This document shows, in pieces, positions 17,293 to 26,545 of a stretch of DNA of 64,000 bases. Each line of letters starts with the position of its first letter. Positions within the stretch are counted from its first letter, which is position 1. The notes beneath the pieces were generated by a model that saw nothing but the letters and a program-made list of their open reading frames with translations, was not told where the DNA came from and searched no databases. This DNA comes from a bacterium (GTDB lineage: Bacteria > Oederibacteriota > CAKKQC01): assembly GCA_919901855.1 (NCBI GenBank), contig CAKKQC010000030.1, positions 21,212-85,211 on the forward strand, written 5' to 3'. Made by a program: the position numbers and the translations under genes.

Positions 17293-18764
17293 GGCTGAAG
17301 CCGCACGAGGAAGGTCGCCCCGTCGTCGATCACGATCCGGTGCCGGGCCAGGACCCGGCGCACGAGCGCGGTCCGGTCGGGCGTCATGAACTCCTCGTGG
17401 CGGGCCGCCAGATACCGGGCGCCCCGGGCCACGAAACCCAGCAGGAACGCGTCGCCGCCCGCCGCGAGATCGTTCACGTGCGCGTTCCAGCCATGGCGCC
17501 GGGCGTGGTACAACGCCGTGGGGTCCTTGTGGTCCAGCGAGACGATGAGGGCGTCCGGCTCCGTGTGTTCGCGGATCGTGATCGCGAGGCGCCAGCTCCC
17601 GGACTCCTCGGGACTCTCGGACGCCGACACCTCCGCGTAGCGGTACGCCGAGAACACGAGACAGGCCCCGAGCAGGATGGTCGCCACGGCCGCCCCGGGC
17701 GCCCGCCACATGCGCGCCCGCCACTTCCGCCCGAACGTCCGGCCCATGACCGCGGCGGCGGGCGGGAGGAACCAGACCTGGTAGTGCTCGTGCACCCAAC
17801 TGCCGCGCGACGCGACCACGGTCGCGATCAGGGCCCCGAGGAGCCACGCGTCGAACACGTCCTCGCGCCGCCGCCGTCCGAGCATCATCCCCCAGCCGAA
17901 GATCAGGAATCCGGGCCAGGTCAGGTGCTTGCCCGCGAGGCGCTCGAAGATGATCCGGTTCCAGAACCCGAGCGTCGCCACGAGCCGCCAGTCTCCCCAC
18001 TTGTCGGTCCCGTACCGCCAGTCGCCCATGAGCGAGAGCCCCGACTCCACCAGGAGGGTGCCGGACCATCCGTACCACCACGCGACGGGCGCGAGCACGA
18101 GCACGACGAAACCCCAGAGCGCGGGACGCCGGACCATCCGCCACCCGTGCCGGTGCCAGGCGAGCAAGGCCAAGGGCAGGCCGATGTAGAGGGACACGAT
18201 CTTGAGCAGGCACCCGAGGGCGATACACAAGGCCGCCAGCCAGAAGGCGTGCACCTTTCCGCGCGCCAGCCACCGGTCGAACGCCCAAACGCCGCCGATG
18301 AGCGCGGCGAGCATGGGCGACTCCACCATGAAGGCGCGGCCGTAGTAGGCGTTGAGCGGCAGGATCGCGAGAAAGAACGCGGCCCAGGCGGCGGCGCGCC
18401 GGCTGGCGACGCCGGCGACGAGGCCGTGGAGGAAGACGATAGCGAGCAGGGAGCACAGGATCGAGAGCCACCGGCCCAGCCAGTCGTGCTCGCCGAACAC
18501 CCGGTAGAGGCAGGCCACCGAGAAATGGTACGCCGGAAACTCCATCTGTACGACCCCGCCGGGCGGACTCCCGACGCCGCCCCAGTCCACGGTGGGCCGC
18601 ATGAACTGAAAGCCGTGGGCCGCGTAGTTGCGCGCGATCGACGCGTTGTCGCATTCCCGCCACGAGTTCGTCCCCAGCAGGGGCGCGTCGCTGTGGAAGA
18701 AACGGATCGCCAACGCCACCCCCAGCACCCACCGGAGATCGCGGGAGGCCCGCCAGAGCGCCAT
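17289..18764 (-). CDS. Dolichyl-phosphate-mannose/ArnT-like GT-C membrane glycosyltransferase
   Basis: This 491-residue multi-pass protein (about ten to eleven hydrophobic segments) has the first-loop motif NSWRECDNASIARNY, recognisable in GT39/GT83-like family proteins as SWRQAD-x-A-x-IARNY, with acidic residues near the membrane face. VESPMLAALIGG and the periplasmic C-terminal region (residues about 400-491) follow. Such enzymes move a sugar from a polyprenyl-phosphate donor to a lipid or protein acceptor in the periplasm. ATG 18764 is preferred over 18818 because TATCCT lies 7 nt upstream and because the longer form would nearly abut the divergent gene. It overlaps the GT9 gene by 4 nt. 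Confidence 0.8.
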   Translation of the reverse strand: MALWRASRDLRWVLGVALAIRFFHSDAPLLGTNSWRECDNASIARNYAAHGFQFMRPTVDWGGVGSPPGGVVQMEFPAYHFSVACLYRVFGEHDWLGRWLSILCSLLAIVFLHGLVAGVASRRAAAWAAFFLAILPLNAYYGRAFMVESPMLAALIGGVWAFDRWLARGKVHAFWLAALCIALGCLLKIVSLYIGLPLALLAWHRHGWRMVRRPALWGFVVLVLAPVAWWYGWSGTLLVESGLSLMGDWRYGTDKWGDWRLVATLGFWNRIIFERLAGKHLTWPGFLIFGWGMMLGRRRREDVFDAWLLGALIATVVASRGSWVHEHYQVWFLPPAAAVMGRTFGRKWRARMWRAPGAAVATILLGACLVFSAYRYAEVSASESPEESGSWRLAITIREHTEPDALIVSLDHKDPTALYHARRHGWNAHVNDLAAGGDAFLLGFVARGARYLAARHEEFMTPDRTALVRRVLARHRIVIDDGATFLVRLQP

Positions 18765-18771
18765 GCGCAAC

Positions 18772-18777
18772 AGGATA
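18772..18777 (-). promoter_or_regulatory. Putative -10 element (TATCCT) of a leaderless start
   Basis: On the minus strand TATCCT ends 7 nt before ATG 18764. Confidence 0.45.
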
Positions 18778-18813
18778 CTGGATTCCCCCCCAGGCTGTAC
18801 CATGGAGCCCTGG

Positions 18814-18819
18814 TACAAC
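18814..18819 (+). promoter_or_regulatory. Putative -10 element (TACAAC)
   Basis: TACAAC ends 5 nt before ATG 18825, the first gene of the three-paralogue operon. Confidence 0.35.
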
Positions 18820-18824
18820 GACCC

Positions 18825-21452
18825 ATGGCGAAACGTCCGAAATCCGCACCCGCCGCCCCGGCTCGCCCCGGCGGCCCGGCGCGCCCCCCGCGGGAGTTCG
18901 CGCTGGCCGCCATGCTGGCCGCCTCCCTCGCCTGGGCCTGCGTCGCCGTGTTCTGGGCCGTCCGGACCTGGCCCCAGAACTTCCCGACGGCCCGCATGCT
19001 CGTCGTGATCTGGGCCGGGCTTCCCGGCTGGACGTGGTCGGGAGCCATGATCCGGGTGGGCACCTACGCCGCGACCGCCCTCCTAGTGCTCGGCGCTCTC
19101 GGCCTCGCGCTCGGCGCCGGCCAGGCCGTGGCCCGGCTCGCCGCCCCGCGAGGGAACCGCGCCTCGTTCGCCCTCACCCTCGCGCTCGGGTTCGCCGGCC
19201 TGTCGCTCGCAGTGACCGGGTGCGGGTTCGCGGGGCTCATGTCCCGCCTGCCCCTGCGCCTGCTGGCCCTCGGCGCGCTCGGCCTCGGCCTCCGCGAGCT
19301 GGCCGCCCGCCGCGCCGTCCTCGGCGAAGCCGGGGGGACATTCCGCGACCAGCCCGCCTCCACCGCCTTGTCGCTCGCCGCGGCCGTGGTCCTCTGGATC
19401 GTCTTCACGGCCCTCCCCGACACGCACGAGGACCCCCTCGTCTACCACTGGGCCGCGCCCGAGTACTTCCTCCGCGTCGGCCGCCTCGTCGGCGTGCCCT
19501 GGCACTTCCAGTGGCACAACCCCCTCGGGATCGAGATGCTCTTCGGCTTCGGGCTCGCGCTGGCGGGGCCTTTGGGCATCAAGGCCATGAACCTCGCGCT
19601 CGTCGTGACCGCGCTCCTCGCGACCGCGGCCCTCGCGCGCCGGTTCGACCCGCGGGCCCGGGGCTGGGCCGCCGCGACGATCCTCGCCCTCTCCCCCGCC
19701 GTCGCCGAGCAGGTCTGGATCGCGAAGAGCGACCTCGGGCTCGTGACGTTCTGGGCCGCCGCGTTCCTCGCACCGCTGGAATGGCCCCTCTCCCGCCCCG
19801 GCGGGGCCATCGCGGCCGGCGTCCTCGCGGGATTCTGCGGAGCCGTCAAGTGGACCGCCGTCTTCCCGCTCACCGGGCTCGCGGCCTGGCTCCTCCTCAA
19901 GGGGCCGCGCCGAAACGGCGTCGTCCTTATCGCCGTCGCCGCCCTCGTGACCGCGATCGCTTGGCCGCTGCGGAACTGGCTCACGGCGGGCAATCCCGTG
20001 CTGCCGTTCCTCTCGCGCTGGTTCGACGTCCCGTGGTGGGGCCCGGATTTCGAGAAGGCCGTCCACACGTACGCGGGGCGCGTGACCCCCGCGGGCCAGA
20101 TCTCCCAGATGTACTGGCTCCTCGCGTGGCGCGACGTCTTCGGCGAGCCGAACGCGCTCGGCCTCGCTCTCGCGGCGCTGGCCCCCTTGGGGCTCGCGGC
20201 GTTTCTGCCGCCCGCCGCCGCGGCCGCTTGCGCGGTGAGCGTGCTGACCTTCCTGATCCTCTTGACGGAGCGGAACGCCCGGTTCCTCCTCCCCCTCGTG
20301 GCGCTGGTCGCCGCCGCGGGCGAGGCCGCCGCCCTGACCCTGCGCGGCACCTGGCCGCGGGTGGGCCGCGCGGTCTGGATCGTCCTGCTCGGAGGATCGG
20401 TCCTGCACCTCGGCGCCAAGGTCGTGGGCTTCATCTCGCCCTACGGCTGGTGCTGGACCTTGGGGTTGATGACGAACGGGGAGCTCCACCGGGCGGAATC
20501 GACCGTGCTCGAGGAGGTCCGGACCTGGTCCGCCGCCAACCTTCCCGCCGACGCCCGGATCCTGCTCGAGGGCGAGCAGAAGCGGTTCGGGTGGCGCCAG
20601 CCGGTCGTAAGCGCCCACGTCGTCGTCGTTCCGCTCCCGTGGCGCTGGGCGAAGGCGTCGTGGAGCGCGGACGACCTGGCCAAGAAGTGGCGCCAGGCGG
20701 GAATAAAATACGTCGCGCACAACCTCGTCTCGGCCCGGTTCCGGCACCAGATATGGTTCTCGGGGCCCGGGTGGGACGACCGGGCCCTGAAGATCTACCG
20801 CGCGTTCGGCCTCCGCTACCTGACCGAGGTGCACCGCTCGGCGCACCTCGACTACCTCAACGGCTTCTACTACGTCCTGCGCGTCGACGCCCGGCCCCAT
20901 CCCCCCCGGCGCACGGTGCCCGTCCTCCCTTGGACGGAGGCGCTCTTCGCATACGCCAACGCGGCCTCCAAGCCGGCCACCGCCGCGCTCGGGCGGCAAG
21001 CCACGCTCGAGACCCTCGCGCGGGTGCCTGACGTCGAGGACGCGGTCGAACAGGCGGCCATGAACCTGCACTCGCTCGGCGACAACCGAAGCGCCATCGC
21101 CCTGAACCGGGCGCTGGCCGGGGTCGGGTACGACGGCGAGGCGGCCTGGTTCAACCTCGCGGACGAGGAGAGCCGGGCCGGATTCCGGCGCGCCGCCTTC
21201 GTCGCCCTGCGCCAGGAGAACCGCCTGTCGCCCTCGTTCAACGACAAGATCCTCGAGCTCGAAGCCGTCCTCTTCTATAACTGGATGCTCGAGCGGGCGA
21301 AGGTGGGCGATCTCGAGGGATGCTGCCGCCTGCTCGACATGTGCCTTCGCGCCAACCCCGGCTTCCAGGCCGCCGTTTCCGCGTCCGACCAGCTCGGGTG
21401 CGAGCACGGACGGTCGGTGCGCCCGGTCGGGAAGTTCCTCTTCACCAAGTGA
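18825..21452 (+). CDS. Large GT-C-like membrane protein, tandem paralogue 1 of 3
   Basis: The 875-residue protein has a Pro/Ala/Lys-rich cytoplasmic N-terminus and roughly twelve hydrophobic segments up to about residue 550. A loop at about 195 reads LPDTHEDPLVYHWAAPE, which I take as the likely active-site loop by its acidic/His cluster and its conservation in all paralogues. A soluble domain (about 560-720) contains KRFGWRQPVVSAH, PLPWRWAK, LAKKWRQAGIKYVAHNLVS and FYYVLRVDARPHP. A helical TPR-like tail follows. Family function is unknown to me; a polyprenyl-sugar transferase or polymerase is inferred from topology and from the adjacent GT39 and GT9 genes. The stop overlaps the next start by 4 nt. 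Confidence 0.72.
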   Translation: MAKRPKSAPAAPARPGGPARPPREFALAAMLAASLAWACVAVFWAVRTWPQNFPTARMLVVIWAGLPGWTWSGAMIRVGTYAATALLVLGALGLALGAGQAVARLAAPRGNRASFALTLALGFAGLSLAVTGCGFAGLMSRLPLRLLALGALGLGLRELAARRAVLGEAGGTFRDQPASTALSLAAAVVLWIVFTALPDTHEDPLVYHWAAPEYFLRVGRLVGVPWHFQWHNPLGIEMLFGFGLALAGPLGIKAMNLALVVTALLATAALARRFDPRARGWAAATILALSPAVAEQVWIAKSDLGLVTFWAAAFLAPLEWPLSRPGGAIAAGVLAGFCGAVKWTAVFPLTGLAAWLLLKGPRRNGVVLIAVAALVTAIAWPLRNWLTAGNPVLPFLSRWFDVPWWGPDFEKAVHTYAGRVTPAGQISQMYWLLAWRDVFGEPNALGLALAALAPLGLAAFLPPAAAAACAVSVLTFLILLTERNARFLLPLVALVAAAGEAAALTLRGTWPRVGRAVWIVLLGGSVLHLGAKVVGFISPYGWCWTLGLMTNGELHRAESTVLEEVRTWSAANLPADARILLEGEQKRFGWRQPVVSAHVVVVPLPWRWAKASWSADDLAKKWRQAGIKYVAHNLVSARFRHQIWFSGPGWDDRALKIYRAFGLRYLTEVHRSAHLDYLNGFYYVLRVDARPHPPRRTVPVLPWTEALFAYANAASKPATAALGRQATLETLARVPDVEDAVEQAAMNLHSLGDNRSAIALNRALAGVGYDGEAAWFNLADEESRAGFRRAAFVALRQENRLSPSFNDKILELEAVLFYNWMLERAKVGDLEGCCRLLDMCLRANPGFQAAVSASDQLGCEHGRSVRPVGKFLFTK

Positions 21453-23989
21453 CGGCGGTCCTCGCGGCCGGGCTCGGATGGGCTGCGCTCGTCCTCGTCC
21501 AGGCGTCCGCGGGCTGGCCGGAAGCCGGAGGCGCGTTCCATAGCCTGCTCGCCGCCTGGGCCCAGGGCCCCGACGGTTCGTGGGGCGGCGTGCTGACCCA
21601 GGCTGCCCGGGTCCTGGCCGCGGCGGGGCTCGTCCTCGGCGCCCTCGCGGCCGCGCTGGGGACGGGCGACGCGGCGTCGCCGCTCATAGGGCGGCGGCGG
21701 CTTCCGCTCGCGCTGTCGCTGCCCTTGGGGCTAGCCCTGCTCTCGGCCGCGACGGCGGGTCTCGGGCTCGCCGGGGCCATGACGCCCGGGGTCCTGCGCG
21801 GCCTCGCCCTGGCCGCATGCCTCAATGGATTCCGCGCCATTCGCGCGCGGGGGCCGGAGCTCGCGGCCGCCGGCCGCTCGTTTGCCTCCGAGCCGGTCTC
21901 GACGGCCGTCGCGTGCCTCCTCGCCGCCGCGCTCTGGCTCGCGCTCGCCACCCTCCCCGATTCCCACGAGGACGCGCTCGTGTACCACTGGGCCGCGCCC
22001 GAGGCGTTTCTGCGCGCGCACCGCATCCACGCCGCCGTCCAGCACTTCCAGTGGCACGGTCCCCTCGGCGTCGAGATGCTCTTCGCGCTCGGACTCGCGG
22101 TCGCGGGCGTGGCCGGACTCAAGGCCGTCAACCTCGCCCTGCTCGCCGCCGCCGTCGCCGGGGCGGGCGCGCTCGCCCGCCGTCTCGACCCCCGGGCCCG
22201 CGGCTGGACGGCCGTCGCCCTGCTCGCCCTCGCGCCGGCGCTGGTCCGCTACGTGTGGATGGCCAAGAACGATCTCGGGGCGGTGGTCTACTGGACCGCC
22301 GCGGCCCTCTCCATGCTCGCGGGGTCCGCTGGATCCGGGCGCGGCGCGCAACGCAGCACGCGACGCGCTGCGCTATTGGCCGGCCTGTTCGCGGGCGCCT
22401 GCGCGGCGACGAAGTACACGGCGATCTTCCCCCTCGCCGGGCTGGTCGCCTGGTTCGTCCTGCATCGTCCGAGTCCGCGGACGATCCTCCTCGCGGTCCT
22501 TTCGGCGGCGGCGACCGCCGCCGTGTGGCCCGCGCGGGACTGGCTGGTCACCCGCGACCCCTTCTACCCGCTGGGTCCCTCTTCCCTGCACGGGCTTTTC
22601 TGGAGCCCCGAGTACACGGACTGGCTCCACCGGTATGCCGAGCAGGTGACCCCCGTCCTGACCGAGCGGCCCTCGTACTGGCTGCTCGCCTGGCGCGACT
22701 CGCTCGCGGACCCGGCCCAATTCGGGATCGCGCTCGCCGCCCTCGCCCCGCTCGGGCTGGTCGCCTTCCTCCCGGGCGGCGCGGGGCTGGCGTGCGCCGT
22801 GGCGCTCCTCGTGTTCCTCGCCCTGCTCGGGGAGCGGTCGACGCGGTTCCTCCTGGCGCTGGCGCCGCTCCTGGCGGCCGGCGGCGAACTCGCCCTGCTC
22901 GCCCTCCGGTCCGCCCGGCCCCGGCTGGCGGCGGCCGCCTGGTTGGTCCTGGTCGCCGCCGGCGCCGTCCACCTGGCCGTCGGGACCGCTCTCGAGCTGC
23001 CGGGCGACGACTGGGGCTTCCTCGCTGGCCGGCTGCATGGGCCTAAGTTCTTCGCCCGCCGGTACACGGCCGAGGAAGAGCTCCGCGCCTGGTGCGCGGA
23101 CCGGTGCCCCGCGTCCGAGCGGATCCTGCTGACCGGAAGCGACCGGCGGTTCGGGTTCCGCCAGCCCGTCGTGAGCGCCCACCCGGTCACGATGCCGCTT
23201 CCCTGGCGCTGGGCGAAGGAGTCGTGGACCCCCGGGGAGCTCGCGAAGAAGTGGCGGCAGGCGGGCATCGGGTGCATCGCGCACAACCTCGTCTCCGGAC
23301 GCTACCGGCACGAGGCGTGGTTCCCGTGGCCCGCGTGGGACGACCGCGCGCTGGGCGTCTACCGCGCATTCGCCCGCCGGTACCTCGTCGAGGTCCATCG
23401 CACGCCGTACCTCGACGCCCTCAACGGCCTGTTCTACGTCCTGCGGGTCGACCGGCGGCCCCACCCGGCGGCCGCCACGGTGCCGGTCCTGCCGTGGACC
23501 GAATCGCTCTTCGCCCGCGCGAACCAGACCGCGCGCCGGAGCTTCCTGCGCGACGAGAGCCTCGCCCTCACGCGCGACGCGCTCGCGCGGCTGCCCGACG
23601 TGAACGACGCCATGGAGCAGGCCGCGACCCTGTACCACCAGCTCGGCCGGCTCGACCTCGCGCTCGCGCTCAACCGCGCGCTCGCCCGCGACGGGTTCAA
23701 CGGGGAAACCGGCTGGTACGAGCTCGCGGTCGAGGAGAGCTACGCCGGCCGGCGCGCTCCCGCGTTCGCCGCGCTCCGGCACCGGTCGCGGTACGCCGCG
23801 TATTTCAGCGAAGATACGGACACTCTCGTGGCCGGGCTCTTCCTCAACTGGGCGGAAGCGCGAGCGCGGGCCGGAGATTCGGCGGGCGCCTGCCGCCTGC
23901 TCGGCATCCTGTTCCGGACCGCGCCCGGCCACGGCCCCGCCACCGCGCTTGCCCGCCGGCTCCGGTGCGCCGGAAGCGGCGCCCCATGA
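21449..23989 (+). CDS. Large GT-C-like membrane protein, tandem paralogue 2 of 3
   Basis: This 846-residue protein starts at GTG 21449 inside the upstream stop (GTGA). It has the same layout as paralogue 1: hydrophobic segments to about 540, the loop LPDSHEDALVYHWAAPEAF at about 169, the soluble block from about 559 (RRFGFRQPVVSAH, PLPWRWAKESW, EELAKKWRQAGIGCIAHNLVSG-like residues, FYVLRVDRRPHP, TVPVLPWTESLF) and a TPR-like tail ending in a cysteine-containing helix pair. The first two loop acids are kept. Nothing indicates a signal peptide beyond the first membrane segment. Confidence 0.72.
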   Translation: MTAVLAAGLGWAALVLVQASAGWPEAGGAFHSLLAAWAQGPDGSWGGVLTQAARVLAAAGLVLGALAAALGTGDAASPLIGRRRLPLALSLPLGLALLSAATAGLGLAGAMTPGVLRGLALAACLNGFRAIRARGPELAAAGRSFASEPVSTAVACLLAAALWLALATLPDSHEDALVYHWAAPEAFLRAHRIHAAVQHFQWHGPLGVEMLFALGLAVAGVAGLKAVNLALLAAAVAGAGALARRLDPRARGWTAVALLALAPALVRYVWMAKNDLGAVVYWTAAALSMLAGSAGSGRGAQRSTRRAALLAGLFAGACAATKYTAIFPLAGLVAWFVLHRPSPRTILLAVLSAAATAAVWPARDWLVTRDPFYPLGPSSLHGLFWSPEYTDWLHRYAEQVTPVLTERPSYWLLAWRDSLADPAQFGIALAALAPLGLVAFLPGGAGLACAVALLVFLALLGERSTRFLLALAPLLAAGGELALLALRSARPRLAAAAWLVLVAAGAVHLAVGTALELPGDDWGFLAGRLHGPKFFARRYTAEEELRAWCADRCPASERILLTGSDRRFGFRQPVVSAHPVTMPLPWRWAKESWTPGELAKKWRQAGIGCIAHNLVSGRYRHEAWFPWPAWDDRALGVYRAFARRYLVEVHRTPYLDALNGLFYVLRVDRRPHPAAATVPVLPWTESLFARANQTARRSFLRDESLALTRDALARLPDVNDAMEQAATLYHQLGRLDLALALNRALARDGFNGETGWYELAVEESYAGRRAPAFAALRHRSRYAAYFSEDTDTLVAGLFLNWAEARARAGDSAGACRLLGILFRTAPGHGPATALARRLRCAGSGAP

Positions 23990-26502
23990 ACGCGCTCCTG
24001 GCCGTCGCGATTGGCTGGAGCCTGCTCGTGGTCGCGCAGACCCTCGGCAGTTGGACGGAGGCAGCCGATCCGCTGCGCGCGCTGATTCGTGCCTGGGCGA
24101 TCTCCCCCGAATGGACCATGGCCGGAGGGTTGGCGCAGGCCGGCCGGGTCGCGGCCACCGTGGGGCTGACCCTCGCCGCCCTCCTCGCCGCACTCGGGGC
24201 TGGCGAGGCGGTCGCCGGACCCGTTACGCCGCGGCGCGGGAGGCTCCCGCTCGTCGTATCGTTTGCGCTCGGGCTGGGCACGCTCTCGGCGCTGGCGGCG
24301 GGGCTCGGATTCGCCGGCCTCCTGGCGCCCGGGGCCCTCCGGGTCCTCGTGGTCGGCGCCATCGCCCTCGGGCTGCGCGCCGCGCACGCCCGCCGCGCGG
24401 AGTTCGCCGCCGTCGCGCGGTCGTTCGCGGGGGAACCCGTGGCCACCGCCGCCGCGCTGGTCGCGGCAGCCGTTCTCATGGCCCTCCTCGCCTCGCTCCC
24501 CGACACGCACGAGGATCCCCTCGTCTACCACTGGGCGGCTCCCGAGGCATTCCTGCGCGCGCACCGGATCTACCCCGCCGTCCAGCACTTCCAGTGGCAC
24601 TGGCCGCTCGGCGTCGAGATGGTCTTCGCCTGCGGCCTCGCGACCGGCGGTGTGGCCGCGGTCAAGGCCGCGACTCTCGTCTTCCTCCTCCTCGGATGCG
24701 CCGGCGCCTCCTCGATCGCGCGGCGCCTCGATCGCGGGGCGGCCGGCTGGACGGCCGCCTGCCTCGTCGCCCTCGCCCCCGCGATCGCGTACCACGCATG
24801 GCTCGCCAAGAACGACCCCGGGGTCACGGCTTTCTGGGCCGCAGCCGTCGTCGCCATGCTCGCGTGGCCTCCCCGCTCGGCGCGCGGCGCCCTCATCGGG
24901 GGCATTCTCGCCGGCTTCTGCGCCTCGACGAAGTACACGTCGTTCCTCCCCCTCGCCGCGCTCGCCGTCTGGTTCGGCCTCCGGCGTCCGGGCCTCCGGG
25001 CGCTCGGGCTCGCGGTCGGCGCGGCCGTGGTGGTGGCCGCGCCCTGGCCCGCGCGCGACTGGCTCCTGACGCGCGACCCGTTCTACCCGCTGGGACCCGA
25101 AGCCCTGCACGGACTCTGGTGGGCGCCCCCGTACACCCGCGCCCTTCATCTGTACGCCCAGCAGGTGACCGCGATCCCGGCGGGAGGTCATCCCGGCCTG
25201 TGGCTGTCCTGGCGCGACGCGTTCGCGGACCCCGGCCAGGCCGGCCTCCCGCTGGCCGCCCTCGCGCCGCTCGGACTCGTCCTCTGCCTCCCCGGAGCCG
25301 CGGGCGTTGGCGCCGCCGTCGCCCTCGCCCTCTTCCTCGTGACGCTCACCGAGTGGGACTTCCGGTTCCTGCTCCCGCTCGCGCCGCTCATCGCCGCCGG
25401 GGGCGAAGTCGCGCTGCGGCGTCTCCGGGATCTCGCGCCCCGCTACACTTCCGCGGGCTGGGCGATCCTTGCCGCCGTTGGGAGCGCGCACCTGCTCGTC
25501 CGGGTCATCGTCCAGCTCCCGCCGGACGACTGGAGCTTCCTTACCGGCCGGCTCGCCGGCCCCGCGTTCTTCGCCCAACGGTACACGGCCGACGAGGAAA
25601 TCCGCCGGTGGTGCGCGGACCGCCTACCCCCCTCTGAACGGATCCTGCTGACCGGGAGCGACAAGCGGTTCGGGTTCAGCCAGACGGTCGTGAGCAGCCA
25701 CGTCGTCACGATGCCGCTCCCGTGGCGCTGGGCGAAGGAGTCGAGGACCCCGGAGGAGCTGGCGAAGAAGTGGCGGCAGGCGGGCATCGGATGCATCGCC
25801 CACAACCTCGTCTCCGGCCGGTTCCGGCACCAGGGCTGGTTCACGGGCCCGCCGTGGAGCCCGCGCATGCTCGGCGTGTACCGCGCGTTCGCCAAGCGGT
25901 ACTTCACCGAGGTCCACCGCTCCCCCCGGATGGACTACGCCAACGGCTTCTTCTACGTCCTGCGCGTCGAGGCCCGCCCGCATCCCGAGGCCCGCACGGT
26001 GCCCGTCCTGCCCTGGACCGAGGCGGTCACCGTCGATGTCCGCATCGCCGGAAACACGGGCGCCTCGAAGGCGAAATGCCTCGACCTGACAGACCGGGCC
26101 CTCCGGCTGCTGCCCGACGTGGACGACGCGGTGGAGACGGCCGCCTACGCGTGCGCGCAGACGGGCGCCTTCAACAAGGCGCTCGAGCTGAACCGCGCGC
26201 TCGCCGCCCGGGGATTCGACGGCGAGATCGGATGGTACGAGCTCGCCGTGAGCGAGAGCTTCCTCGGCCGCCGTCCCGCCGCATTCGCGGCCGTGCGGCG
26301 GTGGACGGGGCTGGTCGGCGGGCTCGATCCCCGCGCCCACGAGCTGGCCGCGACCGTCTTCGTCAACCTCGCGGGCGCCCGCGTGCACGCCGGCGACGGG
26401 GCCGGCGCCTGCCGCCTGCTCGCGATCGCGCTCCGGGTCAAGCCCGGCTTCCCGCAGGCGCTCGCGGGCCTCGCCGATCTGCGCTGCCCGCCTGTGAGGT
26501 AG
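23986..26502 (+). CDS. Large GT-C-like membrane protein, tandem paralogue 3 of 3
   Basis: This 838-residue protein starts at ATG 23986 overlapping the upstream stop (ATGA). It carries LPDTHEDPLVYHWAAPEAF at about 171, the AKNDPGVTAFWAAA segment that matches AKNDLGAVVYWTAA in paralogue 2, the soluble block from about 552 (KRFGFSQTVVSSHVVTMPL, PLPWRWAKES, KKWRQAGIGCIAHNLVSG) and a TPR-like tail. It is closer to paralogue 2 than to paralogue 1 by eye. It ends the three-gene run. No frameshift or lost motif is seen, so all three appear functional. Confidence 0.72.
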   Translation: MNALLAVAIGWSLLVVAQTLGSWTEAADPLRALIRAWAISPEWTMAGGLAQAGRVAATVGLTLAALLAALGAGEAVAGPVTPRRGRLPLVVSFALGLGTLSALAAGLGFAGLLAPGALRVLVVGAIALGLRAAHARRAEFAAVARSFAGEPVATAAALVAAAVLMALLASLPDTHEDPLVYHWAAPEAFLRAHRIYPAVQHFQWHWPLGVEMVFACGLATGGVAAVKAATLVFLLLGCAGASSIARRLDRGAAGWTAACLVALAPAIAYHAWLAKNDPGVTAFWAAAVVAMLAWPPRSARGALIGGILAGFCASTKYTSFLPLAALAVWFGLRRPGLRALGLAVGAAVVVAAPWPARDWLLTRDPFYPLGPEALHGLWWAPPYTRALHLYAQQVTAIPAGGHPGLWLSWRDAFADPGQAGLPLAALAPLGLVLCLPGAAGVGAAVALALFLVTLTEWDFRFLLPLAPLIAAGGEVALRRLRDLAPRYTSAGWAILAAVGSAHLLVRVIVQLPPDDWSFLTGRLAGPAFFAQRYTADEEIRRWCADRLPPSERILLTGSDKRFGFSQTVVSSHVVTMPLPWRWAKESRTPEELAKKWRQAGIGCIAHNLVSGRFRHQGWFTGPPWSPRMLGVYRAFAKRYFTEVHRSPRMDYANGFFYVLRVEARPHPEARTVPVLPWTEAVTVDVRIAGNTGASKAKCLDLTDRALRLLPDVDDAVETAAYACAQTGAFNKALELNRALAARGFDGEIGWYELAVSESFLGRRPAAFAAVRRWTGLVGGLDPRAHELAATVFVNLAGARVHAGDGAGACRLLAIALRVKPGFPQALAGLADLRCPPVR

Positions 26503-26530
26503 GACACGGCGCGCAGCGCGCTCGCGGGAG

Positions 26531-26536
26531 TATGAT
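26531..26536 (+). promoter_or_regulatory. Putative -10 element (TATGAT) of a leaderless start
   Basis: TATGAT ends 9 nt before ATG 26546. Confidence 0.45.
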
Positions 26537-26545
26537 CGGGGCGTC

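Noticed and set aside
19083..25578. Several 300-770-codon minus-strand open frames opposite the tandem membrane-protein genes
   Set aside because: They have no motif, start signal or hydrophobic pattern and are explained by high GC on the opposite strand.
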